Part shown: one piece after another, positions 24,739-33,549 of the stretch
Position numbering within the stretch: position 1 is the stretch's first letter
Layout of the letters: each line of letters starts with the position of its first letter
Assembly (NCBI GenBank): GCA_017624275.1
Contig: JAGANG010000009.1
Location: 1-53,047, forward strand
DNA length: 53,047 nucleotides
Source: Spirochaetales bacterium
GTDB lineage: Bacteria; Spirochaetota; GWE2-31-10
Reading direction: 5' to 3'
The notes under the pieces: generated by a model
What the model saw: only the letters and a program-made list of their open reading frames with translations
What the model was told of the DNA's origin: nothing
Database searches by the model: none
Program-made: the position numbers and the translations under genes

Positions 24739-25965
24739 ATGGATGACAGAGATTATATCAGTGTAAGTGAATTGACCGATATTTTAAAAATGACAATGGA
24801 GAAGATTTTCAATCATGTTTGTTTACGTGGTGAAATATCTGGATATCGTCCGTCTTCTTCGGGGCATTGTTATTTTACTCTTAAAGATGAAGATGCAACT
24901 ATCAGTGCTGTTATTTTCCGTTATAAATTGCCGCAAATAATGTCTTCATTCCATGAAGCCGGACTTAATACAATAGAAAACGGTCAGGAAGTTTTGATTG
25001 AAGGTAATTTGAGCCTGTACAAAAAAGGCGGTTCTTACTCTATTGTCGTAGAAAAAATGAGACCTGCCGGGCTGGGGACTTTGTATCAAAAGTTCGAATT
25101 ATTAAAAAAGAAGCTTGAAGCTGAAGGACTTTTTGATAAATCCCGTAAAAAAGCAATTCCTGAACATCCGGAAAGTATAGGTGTAGTGACGTCACCTACC
25201 GGAGCTGCACTTCAAGATGTTTTGAATGTATTAAAACGTCGCAGCCCGCAAACAAAAGTTGTTGTGTTTCCTACAGCTGTTCAGGGTGAAGATGCGAAAT
25301 ATCAAATAGCAAAGGCAATACGTTATGCTGATAATCAGTACAGGAAAAAAGGTAAATATGCCGTTGATGTGCTTTTGGTAGTACGAGGCGGAGGTTCTTT
25401 GGAAGACTTGTGGGCTTTTAATGAACCGGAAGTAGCTTACGGTATTGCAGATTGTGAAATTCCGATAGTAAGCGGTGTAGGACATGAGATAGATTTTACG
25501 ATTACAGATTTTTGTGCTGATTTACGAGCTCCGACGCCATCGGCGGCAGCAGAGATTGTCAGTCGCAATAACGGAGAACTTACGGAACAAATAGCGACAT
25601 TGACTGTTCGGTTGGAAAATTTTATGCGAAATCAACTTATATTTGCCAAAAGTCGTTGTCAAACATACAATCAGGATTTCTTTTTGAACAGAATGCGTCG
25701 TATACGCAATGATTGTGCTCAATATTCTTATCTGGAAGAGCGAATAGAAATGTTGTTCAGAAATATGATGGAAAATAAAAGAAATCGTATTCAGTTATTT
25801 ACGGAAAAAATATCGTCAATGAATCCGCAACAAATATTAAATCGTGGTTATGCCATGGTTTATGATAAAAACGGAAATGTAATTTCAGATTCTGCCGGGG
25901 TAAGCAACGGCGATGATATTTCTATAAAAGTAAAGAACGGTGAAATAAAGGCTATAGTGAATTAA
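24739..25965 (+). CDS. xseA: Exodeoxyribonuclease VII large subunit
   Basis: The 408-residue protein has an N-terminal OB-fold (about 1-100, HVCLRGEISGYRPSSSGHCYFTLKD), the catalytic region (GVVTSPTGAALQDVLNVLKRR, VLLVVRGGGSLEDLWAFNEPEV, SGVGHEIDFTITDFCADLRAPTPSAAAE) and a coiled-coil tail ending in a TRGYAM-like LNRGYAMV. With XseB it degrades single-stranded DNA to oligonucleotides in repair. xseB is not next to it; a membrane-protein gene follows instead, 21 bp after the stop. Confidence 0.96.
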   Translation: MDDRDYISVSELTDILKMTMEKIFNHVCLRGEISGYRPSSSGHCYFTLKDEDATISAVIFRYKLPQIMSSFHEAGLNTIENGQEVLIEGNLSLYKKGGSYSIVVEKMRPAGLGTLYQKFELLKKKLEAEGLFDKSRKKAIPEHPESIGVVTSPTGAALQDVLNVLKRRSPQTKVVVFPTAVQGEDAKYQIAKAIRYADNQYRKKGKYAVDVLLVVRGGGSLEDLWAFNEPEVAYGIADCEIPIVSGVGHEIDFTITDFCADLRAPTPSAAAEIVSRNNGELTEQIATLTVRLENFMRNQLIFAKSRCQTYNQDFFLNRMRRIRNDCAQYSYLEERIEMLFRNMMENKRNRIQLFTEKISSMNPQQILNRGYAMVYDKNGNVISDSAGVSNGDDISIKVKNGEIKAIVN

Positions 25966-25986
25966 TTGATATTAAAGGAGTATTTT

Positions 25987-27987
25987 GTGAATCTCAGAGA
26001 AAGAAAGAGTTTACTTTCTAATTTGTGTTTTATTTTGACATTAATTTTTGTTGCAGTATTTTTTGTATTTCCGGTACAGGACAATTTTGTTTTATTGCGA
26101 GTGCGTTTGGTAAAATATTTTGCAATGATGATATTTTTTGGTGCGATAGCTTATATTTGCGGTCATGATAAAGAAGCGTGTAAAAGAAATGCCGGAGTGT
26201 TATTCAGTGCATTTGTATTTTCTGTTACATTCTTTTGGTCTCAATACGGAATCGATTTTGGTGATGACGGTTTAAATTCTACCGTATCTTGGTTTTTTGT
26301 TAATGACGGAATGCGTGGAGCTTCAAATCGGTTTTATATTGGCTCTACGGTTTTAAACGGAATTTGGATGAATTTACATACGCCTCCGTTGCTTTTGTGG
26401 AATCGTTTAGGTGCGGTTTTAATGATTACGATAGAATTCTTACTTGTTTATAAAATGTTTCGTAAATATAACGGTGCCATTGTCTTTTTAGGAATATTGA
26501 CGGCTTGGTTGTCTTTACTCGGACTTCGAGGAACAGCAGAAATGGCGTTAAATTACAGTTCAATGCCGGCGTTTTTATCTACAATATTTATTTACTTTTT
26601 ATATCTTGCAGATTTGTATTTTCAACAAGAGTTTGAAAATGATGCGATAAAATGTTTCGGATTTTCTAAAAGTAACATTTTGACATTTTTGACAGGTTTG
26701 TTGTCTGTAATGATTGTACTTTCACGTTTACCGATGTTTGTGTTTGTGATTTTTACCTTTTTGTATTTTGGTTACATGGCATTTAAAGCACGTAATGTGA
26801 AAATATTCCTTGGCAAAATGACATGGTTTGTCTTGGGAATTGCAGTAATGATGATATTACTTTTTATTATTTCGCAATTTGTAGACGGAATGGCAGAAAT
26901 CGGAATGACTTTGCTTCAAAGTGCCAGAGATATGATTTTTCGAGCAGAAAAAGTAACTGCCGGTCCGGCTGCAAGTTTTGCCGGTGCAGGAAAAGTGACT
27001 TATTTGCAATTTTTAATTCTTTTGTATACCAAAGGAGCTGCAATTATTATTGTTGCTTCATTATTGTGGCTTTGTGTATGGATTTTTGGCGGTAAGGTTC
27101 TTTTATCGATAAAAAAGAAATTTAATCTCGGCGATAAAATTGAAAAAGTTTTGTTGTGCGTTATTTTTACTTTAGGAATGCTGCTGGTATTCGGGAAGAT
27201 TTTAGCTACAACGTGGTATTACTTTTTTTATGGTTTTATTTTGTCTGTATATATTTTGCTGATAGTTCGTCGTTCGGCATGTAATAATTTATTTTTCTTT
27301 TTATATTGGGCTTTTGTTTGGGCGGTATGCTCTATGTTGGGGTCGAATACCGGGGTAAAACAAATGATTATGGGAGCTTTTTTACTTTGTCCGGCAATAA
27401 TGGCAGCAATACAGAATGAAGTAAAAAATGAAGGGGTGATTTTTCAACGCCGAGAATCTGCCTTGATTATTGCTGCAATGGTGGGATTTTTGGTGTTATC
27501 ATGTTATTCAAAGATTTACGATGTTAATTTGCGTGATGTAGATAAATTTCATTGTAATGCAGAAATTAACGATCCGTTTTTTGCCGGTATAAAAACAGGT
27601 GAATTGCGTGCAAAAGAAATCGATAAAGTAATGAAAATTCTTCGTACCGAAATGAAAGAAAGTGACACATTTTTATGTTTTAACAGTATTCCGATGTTTT
27701 ATTATGCATTGAATAAAAGATTTATGCTTTCAGATCCATGGATAGTGCAAATGGGAACTGCTGATGTGAAAAATCAATTGGACACATTACGAGCAAGAAA
27801 CCAAAGTCCCGATTATGTTTTATTTTCGATTTATTCCGGACGAGATTCAGATTGGAGTAAATCAAAAGTGAAATGCAGTACCGGGGAAGAGGAAAAATAT
27901 AATATCATTACGAACTTTGTGACTCACCCGGAATATGAAACGATATTTAAGGATGATTATTTCCTTATATACAGAAAGAAAAAATAA
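25987..27987 (+). CDS. Polytopic membrane protein of unknown function
   Basis: I prefer GTG at 25987 (NLRERKSLL...) because AAAGGAG sits 7 nt upstream; the earlier TTG at 25966 abuts the xseA stop with no such site. The 666-residue product has roughly ten hydrophobic helices through residue ~500, with loops containing RDMIFRAEKV, and a final ~150-residue soluble part (CYSKIYDVNLRDV onward). This layout resembles glycosyltransferase-39-like or other sugar-polymer membrane proteins, but I see no defining catalytic motif, so function is open. It is between xseA and an MnmM-like gene, with short gaps, probably one operon. Confidence 0.8.
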   Translation: MNLRERKSLLSNLCFILTLIFVAVFFVFPVQDNFVLLRVRLVKYFAMMIFFGAIAYICGHDKEACKRNAGVLFSAFVFSVTFFWSQYGIDFGDDGLNSTVSWFFVNDGMRGASNRFYIGSTVLNGIWMNLHTPPLLLWNRLGAVLMITIEFLLVYKMFRKYNGAIVFLGILTAWLSLLGLRGTAEMALNYSSMPAFLSTIFIYFLYLADLYFQQEFENDAIKCFGFSKSNILTFLTGLLSVMIVLSRLPMFVFVIFTFLYFGYMAFKARNVKIFLGKMTWFVLGIAVMMILLFIISQFVDGMAEIGMTLLQSARDMIFRAEKVTAGPAASFAGAGKVTYLQFLILLYTKGAAIIIVASLLWLCVWIFGGKVLLSIKKKFNLGDKIEKVLLCVIFTLGMLLVFGKILATTWYYFFYGFILSVYILLIVRRSACNNLFFFLYWAFVWAVCSMLGSNTGVKQMIMGAFLLCPAIMAAIQNEVKNEGVIFQRRESALIIAAMVGFLVLSCYSKIYDVNLRDVDKFHCNAEINDPFFAGIKTGELRAKEIDKVMKILRTEMKESDTFLCFNSIPMFYYALNKRFMLSDPWIVQMGTADVKNQLDTLRARNQSPDYVLFSIYSGRDSDWSKSKVKCSTGEEEKYNIITNFVTHPEYETIFKDDYFLIYRKKK

Positions 27988-27998
27988 GGAATAGCTTT

Positions 27999-28562
27999 GT
28001 GTTTTTGAACAATGTTTTAGAAGTAAGTCAAATTTTTTTGCCGCAATTTTCTTTCCCCGGAATGGTAGCTGTTGATGCTACTGCGGGGAACGGTCACGAT
28101 ACTTTGTTGTTGAGCCGATTGGCAGGGAAAGAGGGGCGTGTCATTGCGATGGATGTGCAAGAGGCGGCAATTGACAGTACGAGAAGTCTTTTGGTTGCTG
28201 AAGCAGAGTTTGATAATGTTGAACTTGTGCTTGATTCTCACGCAAATGTTAAATCTTATTTAGACGGGCAAAACTTACAATTGGCGGTGTTCAATCTCGG
28301 ATATCTTCCGGGCGGCGATAAAAGTATTACTACAAATTCGAATGAAGTGATTAAATCGTTAGAAGATTTGTTGCCGCTTTTGGTATCCGGAGCGGCAGTT
28401 TTTGTAACTGTTTATCCGGGGCATTTACCCGGACAAAAAGAGGCTGTCGCATTGGAAGAATATTTTTCCAATTTACCGCAAAAACAATTTTCTGTTATGA
28501 AAAGTTTATTTGTGAATCAGAAGAATTCACCGCCGCAGTTTTTTATTATCAATAAACGCTGA
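27999..28562 (+). CDS. mnmM: Class I SAM methyltransferase of the YtqB/MnmM type
   Basis: GTG start at 27999 with AAGGA 8 nt upstream, 11 bp after the membrane gene. The 187 residues contain the SAM-binding motif VAVDATAGNGHDTLLLSRL, the acidic loop end VIAMDVQ, and the family signature VFNLGYLPGGDKSITT. Bacillus YtqB (MnmM) completes the methyl step of mnm5s2U34 in tRNA wobble positions, so a tRNA-modifying role is likely. Older annotation calls the family 'rRNA methylase'. Confidence 0.82.
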   Translation: MFLNNVLEVSQIFLPQFSFPGMVAVDATAGNGHDTLLLSRLAGKEGRVIAMDVQEAAIDSTRSLLVAEAEFDNVELVLDSHANVKSYLDGQNLQLAVFNLGYLPGGDKSITTNSNEVIKSLEDLLPLLVSGAAVFVTVYPGHLPGQKEAVALEEYFSNLPQKQFSVMKSLFVNQKNSPPQFFIINKR

Positions 28563-28607
28563 TATTTGTAATCTCTTATTCTCCTTAACTTTTTTATTCA
28601 TTAATAT

Positions 28608-29384
28608 TTAAAATAATATATTGACTCCGGAATCTTCAGGAAGAACATTGATTGCACTTACGGAAACGTATCCTGCACGAACGGCACCCATGTCTGTGAT
28701 TAAGTTCGGATCGCTATGTTCGCGAAGTTCGCCTTTTATCCATACGTATTCTTTTCCGACGGGAGATTTGAAAGTTACTATTTCATCCCGATAGCGTGTT
28801 TCTTTAGATGGAATCGTTCGTTTTATTCCGGCAAATTTTCCTTCTCCGCCGGGGAAGTTTACGTTTATTAGGTGACGGTTGTTTTTCGGATGAGTTTTGG
28901 CTGCTTGAACCAAGGAGTCAAAATGTTTATCGAGAAATTTTGATATTTGCTCATAATTTATATGACAAGACGTAATGCCTAAAGTGTCTTCGCCGTTATG
29001 TGCAATTCCGGATGATAGTGAGATTGCGGGGTAACCATGTACTACAGCTTCTTTTGCGGCACTGACTGTTCCCGAATAAAGTGTATCCATACCGATATTG
29101 TAACCGAGATTTATTCCCGAAATTATCAAATCGGGTTTTACGGGAAGTAAACCGCAAAGTCCTACATTTACACAATCAGCCGGAGTCCCGTCGAGAACCC
29201 AGAATTTTTCTGATTTTTTTATCAACATCATGCCGTCGGTAAAGGTAATGCTGTGAGATTTTCCGCTTTGTTCTTTGTACGGAGCGATGACGTAGACTTC
29301 ATTATTTCGTTGAGAGAAATATTCTTGTAAAAATAATAATCCTTCGGCTTGATAACCGTCGTCATTACAAATCAGCAATTTCAT
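28608..29384 (-). CDS. surE: 5'/3'-nucleotidase SurE
   Basis: The 258-residue protein starts with the metal-binding NDDGYQAEGL (Asp8, Asp9), followed by APYKEQSGKSHSIT with the conserved serine, and SGINLGYNIG near residue 93. This is SurE, a metal-dependent phosphatase acting on nucleoside monophosphates and linked to stationary-phase survival. GGAG lies a few bases before ATG. It is a single minus-strand gene between mnmM (converging) and a chemoreceptor (diverging). Confidence 0.97.
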   Translation of the reverse strand: MKLLICNDDGYQAEGLLFLQEYFSQRNNEVYVIAPYKEQSGKSHSITFTDGMMLIKKSEKFWVLDGTPADCVNVGLCGLLPVKPDLIISGINLGYNIGMDTLYSGTVSAAKEAVVHGYPAISLSSGIAHNGEDTLGITSCHINYEQISKFLDKHFDSLVQAAKTHPKNNRHLINVNFPGGEGKFAGIKRTIPSKETRYRDEIVTFKSPVGKEYVWIKGELREHSDPNLITDMGAVRAGYVSVSAINVLPEDSGVNILF

Positions 29385-29508
29385 TATTTTTCTCCAGACA
29401 ATTATTATTTAGTTGATTATATCGTAATAATTATAATTTTTTCAAATTATGAGATTGCAAAAACTTTTATTAGGTGAAATAAATTTATTTTATTTTCTGT
29501 TTTGTTAC

Positions 29509-29516
29509 GCCGATAA
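29509..29516 (+). promoter_or_regulatory. Sigma-28 (FliA) type -10 element
   Basis: GCCGATAA is an exact match to the flagellar sigma-28 -10 consensus, 55 bp upstream of a chemoreceptor start. The -35 region 11 nt upstream (TTATTTTC) is a poor match to TAAAGTTT, so confidence is moderate. Confidence 0.6.
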
Positions 29517-29570
29517 AGTAAGATAAATATGTGATAATCAGGACAATACAATATAAGCGAGAGGTTTGTC

Positions 29571-30929
29571 ATGTCAGATAAAACATTTACAGCAGGAAGT
29601 GAAGAAGATTTTATTCGAATGTTGCAAGAGCAAATGGCGAATGGAGGCATAAGTGACGATATTGATTTATCGAGTTTGACTTTGCCGGATGATGCTCAGG
29701 ATGGTTCTGCGGAAGACTCAGAAAAAGAAAAGAAAGAAAAGAATAAATTTCAGCGTCCCGTAACTTTAGCTGACAGAATAATAAAAATAACAAAATGGAA
29801 TAGGGCTGTTGTTGAAAACGGAATTAAAGTGGTAATGTACTTCGTTATTCCGCTAATTTTGAATGTTTTACTTTTGTTTGTTTTTTCCGGTTTTGATGCT
29901 TTTACTAAAATAATTTTGTTATTGGCAATAACCGGCGGTTTTTCTTTTTATTTGTATTTGATTTTCCGTTCTCAAACAGAAGTTGCTACAGATGCGGCAA
30001 AACATGTTCTTGATGATATGGGAAAGGGGAATTTAGCATTTGATATTTCCAGTGATAAAGATTTGCAAACTTCACTTTCCGATTTGGCAGAACCTATTGA
30101 TAACGTTATTAAAGAAATGTCTGACAGTATTTCCAAAATAGAACTTTCTGTTCTTGATATCGTTGGTAACTCTGATGCATTGGCGTATTTTGCCAATTCA
30201 ATGGCTGATAAAACAACGCAACAGGAAGATGCGATTTCTAAAATTGATAATTCAACAAAATTAATGAATGAATCAATGCAGTATATTAAGAAAAATGTTG
30301 AGTTGGCATATCAGAATTCTAAAGACTCAATCCAAGAGGCTGATAACAGTTCTGTTGAAATTTTGTCATTGATTTCAGAAATGAAAAACATAAGTCAAAT
30401 CTCTGATAAGATTGTAGAAACAATGCATCAGATTGGAGAAATTGCAGATGAAACAAACTTGTTGGCGTTAAATGCGACTATTCAGGCAGCTCATGCAGGA
30501 GATGAAGGACGTGGATTCGTTGTAGTTGCATCTGAAATCCGAAATTTATCAGAATCGAGTGCGGCAGCGACAAAATCAATTTTCCAAATTATTGAAAATA
30601 TGGTTACTTCTATTGACCGCGGTGTAACAGTAAGTGAAAAGTCAAAACATGCGTTGTCAAAAATTATTAACTCTATTAAGGCGACTGAGGACTTGATGGA
30701 AGAAATCAACACGTCTATCAACCGTCAGACCGGTGAAACTGATAAATTGAAAGGCAGTGTGGAAGATATTAAAGATTTAACTCTTAATATCAACTCTGAT
30801 ACTCAGAATATGAAAGAGGCTATCAGTAATTTGGCCGGACAGGCTCAGATATTGAATGGAATTATCAAGCATTTTGATGTTAATGCGGCATCTGTCGGTT
30901 CCGATGCAATATTTGGAGTTGATGGGTAA
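29571..30929 (+). CDS. Methyl-accepting chemotaxis-type protein without a periplasmic sensor
   Basis: The 452-residue protein has a charged N-terminus (1-90), two closely spaced membrane helices (about 92-135, FVIPLILNVLLLFVF and IILLLAITGGFSFYLYLIF) separated by only a few residues, and a long signalling coil whose hairpin tip reads ETNLLALNATIQAAHAGDEG (about 290-310) followed by GRGFVVVASEIRNLSESS. So it has no periplasmic ligand domain; sensing would be cytoplasmic, membrane-derived or by a partner. The canonical AAVEAARAGE of the tip is here ATIQAAHAGD. A sigma-28-like -10 box upstream fits flagellar-class control. Confidence 0.9.
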   Translation: MSDKTFTAGSEEDFIRMLQEQMANGGISDDIDLSSLTLPDDAQDGSAEDSEKEKKEKNKFQRPVTLADRIIKITKWNRAVVENGIKVVMYFVIPLILNVLLLFVFSGFDAFTKIILLLAITGGFSFYLYLIFRSQTEVATDAAKHVLDDMGKGNLAFDISSDKDLQTSLSDLAEPIDNVIKEMSDSISKIELSVLDIVGNSDALAYFANSMADKTTQQEDAISKIDNSTKLMNESMQYIKKNVELAYQNSKDSIQEADNSSVEILSLISEMKNISQISDKIVETMHQIGEIADETNLLALNATIQAAHAGDEGRGFVVVASEIRNLSESSAAATKSIFQIIENMVTSIDRGVTVSEKSKHALSKIINSIKATEDLMEEINTSINRQTGETDKLKGSVEDIKDLTLNINSDTQNMKEAISNLAGQAQILNGIIKHFDVNAASVGSDAIFGVDG

Positions 30930-30944
30930 GAGTGTTTATCTTTT

Positions 30945-31499
30945 ATGCAAACTTGTGTCGGTATCGATTTTGAAACTGCAGATTATGAAAAGAATAGTGC
31001 ATGTTCACTGGGGCTGGTAGTTTTAGAGAATTTTGAAATTACAGAAAGTCGTTATTGGCTGATAAAACCGCCGACATCTTATTTTAGACCGGAATTAGTA
31101 GATATTCACGGTCTGCGTTGGAATGATGTAAAAGATTCTCCGACTTTTGAAGAAATCTGGTCGGATGTTGAGTCGTATCTTTACGGGCGGTTATTGTTTG
31201 CTCATAATGCGGGTTTTGATGTTGCGGTATTACGTGCTCTTATTGCTTTTTATCGACTTTCACACCAAAAAATAAGTTATTTTGATACTCTTCAACTTTC
31301 TAAAGCAGCTTGGAATCATTTGCCTCGTCATAAATTGAATATTTTAGCAGAGTATATGGGAGAAACTTTCCAACATCATAATGCTTTAGCTGATGCAAAA
31401 ATGTGTGCTAAAGTGGTGAGTAAAATAGCAAATGAGAATCAAATATCAGATATTACAACTTTGCTTCGTCGTTATAATTTAAAAGTTAAGAAAATTTAG
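30945..31499 (+). CDS. DnaQ-like DEDDh 3'-5' exonuclease
   Basis: The 184 residues contain all DEDDh motifs: Asp8/Glu10 in GIDFETADYE (ExoI), LFAHNAGFDVAVL with Asp near 91 (ExoII), and HHNALADAKMCA with His and Asp (ExoIII). It resembles the proofreading-type epsilon subunit or stand-alone exonucleases that lack polymerase attachment. It is 15 bp after the chemoreceptor stop and 9 bp before a GT2 gene, so co-transcription is likely, though the combination is functionally mixed. No strong SD is visible before ATG. Confidence 0.9.
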   Translation: MQTCVGIDFETADYEKNSACSLGLVVLENFEITESRYWLIKPPTSYFRPELVDIHGLRWNDVKDSPTFEEIWSDVESYLYGRLLFAHNAGFDVAVLRALIAFYRLSHQKISYFDTLQLSKAAWNHLPRHKLNILAEYMGETFQHHNALADAKMCAKVVSKIANENQISDITTLLRRYNLKVKKI

Positions 31500-31508
31500 A
31501 GGCACAAA

Positions 31509-32501
31509 ATGGTAAGCGTAATTGTTCCGATTTATAATGCAGAGAAATATTTAAATGAATGTATATCTTCTATTTTATCGCAAAGTTACAAAGATTTTGA
31601 ATTGATTTTAATTGATGACGGTTCTAAGGATAAGTCGTTGAATATTTGCAATGAATTTGCAAAAAAGGATTTACGTATTATCGTTGTTCATCAAGAGAAT
31701 TCTGGAGTTTCAGCAGCTCGTAATAATGGGCTTAAAAATGCGAAAGGAGAATTTGTTGCTTTTGTAGACAGTGACGATTATGTAGAAAAGAATTGGCTGG
31801 AGCTGTTAGTTAAAGCCATAACTACAGAAGAGGCTGATATTGCTGTTTGCGGAATGAAGATTGATAAGCAAGAAAGAATACTTTCAAAAAGTTCTGAAGC
31901 AAAAGAAAATATACTCTTAGATTTGCAAAAATGTGGGTTAATGTTTTCTACTTTTAATAAATTGTATCGTCGTAATTTAATTCATTCAGATTTTAATGAA
32001 GGGCTAAAATTTGGTGAGGATTTACTTTTTAATTTGGAGTATTTTAAGAATATCAAAACAATAGCTATTGTTTCTCAAGCTCTTTGTTTCTATAGAAAAG
32101 ATAATCCGATGTCTGCTACTGCAAATTTTAGAGAAGATAAATTTAAAGATATTCTCTATCTTTATAAAAAAACCCATAATTTTTGTGAAACAATTAATGA
32201 CAGTAATATTCGCAAAAAAATGTTGAGAAAATTTAATACTTTGCATGTTTGGGATTATTTAGGTAATTTGCAGCGTTTAGTTGAATCAAAAAAGAATTCA
32301 TATAGGGAAAATTATAAATATTTTGAGCTTATTCTATCTGATATTGATGATAAAAAATTTTTGAAAGAAGGTTTTTATGCTTTTACCTCTTTTAATAAAA
32401 AGATTATTGCTTATTTTGCATATAAAGGCTTAATTAATATGTTGTTGATTTCTTTTAAAATGAAATTTATTGTGAAGAAAATACGAATGAAGATTAAATA
32501 A
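31509..32501 (+). CDS. Family 2 glycosyltransferase
   Basis: The 330-residue protein opens with the GT-A signature VSVIVPIYNAEKYLNECISSILSQ, then LILIDDGSKDKS, ENSGVSAARNNGL and the metal-binding VDSDDYVEKNW near residue 90. The C-terminal ~130 residues end with two hydrophobic segments near the terminus (IIAYFAYKGLINMLL). It transfers a sugar from a nucleotide donor to a glycan or other acceptor, which cannot be told from sequence. GAGG precedes ATG. It is the last gene of the chemoreceptor-exonuclease run, followed by a terminator. Confidence 0.93.
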   Translation: MVSVIVPIYNAEKYLNECISSILSQSYKDFELILIDDGSKDKSLNICNEFAKKDLRIIVVHQENSGVSAARNNGLKNAKGEFVAFVDSDDYVEKNWLELLVKAITTEEADIAVCGMKIDKQERILSKSSEAKENILLDLQKCGLMFSTFNKLYRRNLIHSDFNEGLKFGEDLLFNLEYFKNIKTIAIVSQALCFYRKDNPMSATANFREDKFKDILYLYKKTHNFCETINDSNIRKKMLRKFNTLHVWDYLGNLQRLVESKKNSYRENYKYFELILSDIDDKKFLKEGFYAFTSFNKKIIAYFAYKGLINMLLISFKMKFIVKKIRMKIK

Positions 32502-32521
32502 AGGATTTTAATAAAATATTT

Positions 32522-32566
32522 TTCAGTATTTTATCTCTAAAATATTGAATTTCATTTTTTTTTTTT
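32522..32566 (+). terminator. Terminator after the glycosyltransferase gene
   Basis: TTCAGTATTTTA (32522-32533) pairs with TAAAATATTGAA (32538-32549) with one G.T; a T-rich run follows. The -35 of the infC promoter (32545-32550) overlaps its right arm. Confidence 0.75.
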
Positions 32567-32573
32567 ATACAAT
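32545..32573 (+). promoter_or_regulatory. Candidate sigma-70 promoter of the infC operon
   Basis: TTGAAT (32545-32550), a 17-nt spacer and TACAAT (32568-32573, in a TATACAAT context). The start near 32580 would put a 9-bp hairpin (32578-32586/32596-32604) at the 5' end of the transcript. Confidence 0.65.
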
Positions 32574-32654
32574 GCGGATGTTTTTTGGGATGGTGAAAAA
32601 ACATAGCTATACAAAAAAATAAATCAAATAATCTTACTGTTTTATAAGGAGTTT

Positions 32655-33203
32655 ATTCTGTCAACTAAAGAAAGAGATAGGGATTTGGAACCTAGAGTTA
32701 ATGAAGATATTCGAAGTCATGAGGTTCTTTTAATTGATAAGGAAGGAAATAAAGTTGGTGTGGTGCCGTTAAAAGAGGCATTAGAGCAAGCAAGGGAAGC
32801 AGATTTAGACCTTGTCGAGATTTCACCAAATACTAAACCGCCGGTATGTAAGATCCTTGATTACGGAAGATTTAGATTTGAAAAAGAAAAAAAAGAGCGG
32901 GAAGCGAGAAAAAAACAAAAGAAAATTGAAACTAAAGAAATTCGTTTGCAACCGGGAATTGATTCTCACGATTATAGTTTCAAATTGGAGCATATAAAAA
33001 ACTTCTTGGCTCATGGAGATAAAGTAAAAATTACAATTAGATTTAAAGGTCGCCAAATGGCTCATACTGATTTAGGTCGTAACATTTTGCTTAGATATAA
33101 GGAAGATTTGACCGGAATCGGGATAGTTGATAGCGAACCTGTTTTTGAAGGAAAGAGCATGTCAATGATAATTGCTCCGATGACTAAGAAAACAAAACAG
33201 TAA
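32655..33203 (+). CDS. infC: Translation initiation factor IF-3
   Basis: The protein contains the IF3 N-domain (VNEDIRSHEVLLIDKEGNKVG...ALEQAREADLDLVEISPN) and C-domain (EIRLQPGIDSHDYSFKLEHIKNFL...VKITIRFKGRQMAH). IF3 controls initiator tRNA selection and subunit splitting. AAGGAG at 32646-32651 is followed by ATT (32655) or CTG (32658), both in frame; the TTG at 32685 is 33 nt from the SD and cannot be the start. Either ATT or CTG is non-canonical, the known device by which IF3 represses its own synthesis. CTG has the better 6-nt spacing, giving a protein starting STKERDRDLEPRVN. infC is first in infC-rpmI-rplT. Confidence 0.96.
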   Translation: MLSTKERDRDLEPRVNEDIRSHEVLLIDKEGNKVGVVPLKEALEQAREADLDLVEISPNTKPPVCKILDYGRFRFEKEKKEREARKKQKKIETKEIRLQPGIDSHDYSFKLEHIKNFLAHGDKVKITIRFKGRQMAHTDLGRNILLRYKEDLTGIGIVDSEPVFEGKSMSMIIAPMTKKTKQ

Positions 33204-33280
33204 GAGGAAAAAGATTGTACATCGATAGAAACTAAGGTGTGTTAGTTTTTTTATTTATAGTGCAATCGGTGCTGCCTCTT
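33202..33280 (+). promoter_or_regulatory. Nested stem with internal terminator-like hairpin between infC and rpmI
   Basis: Outer pairs 33202-33207/33275-33280 (AAGAGG/CCTCTT) and 33213-33220/33260-33267 (GATTGTAC/GTGCAATC, one G.T) enclose an inner hairpin 33229-33235/33242-33248 (AAACTAA/TTAGTTT) whose right arm runs into T46-52. It lies just after infC and 44 bp before rpmI, the same place as the ribosomal protein L20 operator in enterobacteria. It could be an attenuator that L20 tunes. Confidence 0.55.
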
Positions 33281-33323
33281 TTATTGTTGTTTTAATTATA
33301 TATTTTAAAAAAGGAGATCTTTA

Positions 33324-33533
33324 ATGAGTAAAATCAAGCTGAAGAATAACAAAAGTGCAGCAAAAAGATTCAGAGTAACAAAAAACGGTAAGGTGCTTTA
33401 CAGTAAACAAGGTAGAAGACATATCCTTACAGGTAAGACATCCAAAAGAAAAAGACAATTAGGAAAAGTCGGAGTTCTTAAAGAATGTGAAGCAAAAAGA
33501 GTTCGTAAACTTCTTCCTAACGGATCATACTAA
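33324..33533 (+). CDS. rpmI: Ribosomal protein bL35
   Basis: The 69-residue basic protein (KIKLKNNKSAAKRFRVTKNGKV, RRHILTGKTSKRKRQLGK) is L35 of the 50S subunit. AAAGGAG precedes ATG. It sits in the conserved infC-rpmI-rplT order with a structured 120-bp spacer before it. Confidence 0.98.
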   Translation: MSKIKLKNNKSAAKRFRVTKNGKVLYSKQGRRHILTGKTSKRKRQLGKVGVLKECEAKRVRKLLPNGSY

Positions 33534-33549
33534 AATTAAGGAGTAAATT

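Noticed and set aside
32685..32687. TTG as the infC start
   Set aside because: It is 33 nt from AAGGAG and would remove part of the IF3 N-terminus; ATT or CTG near the SD fit better.
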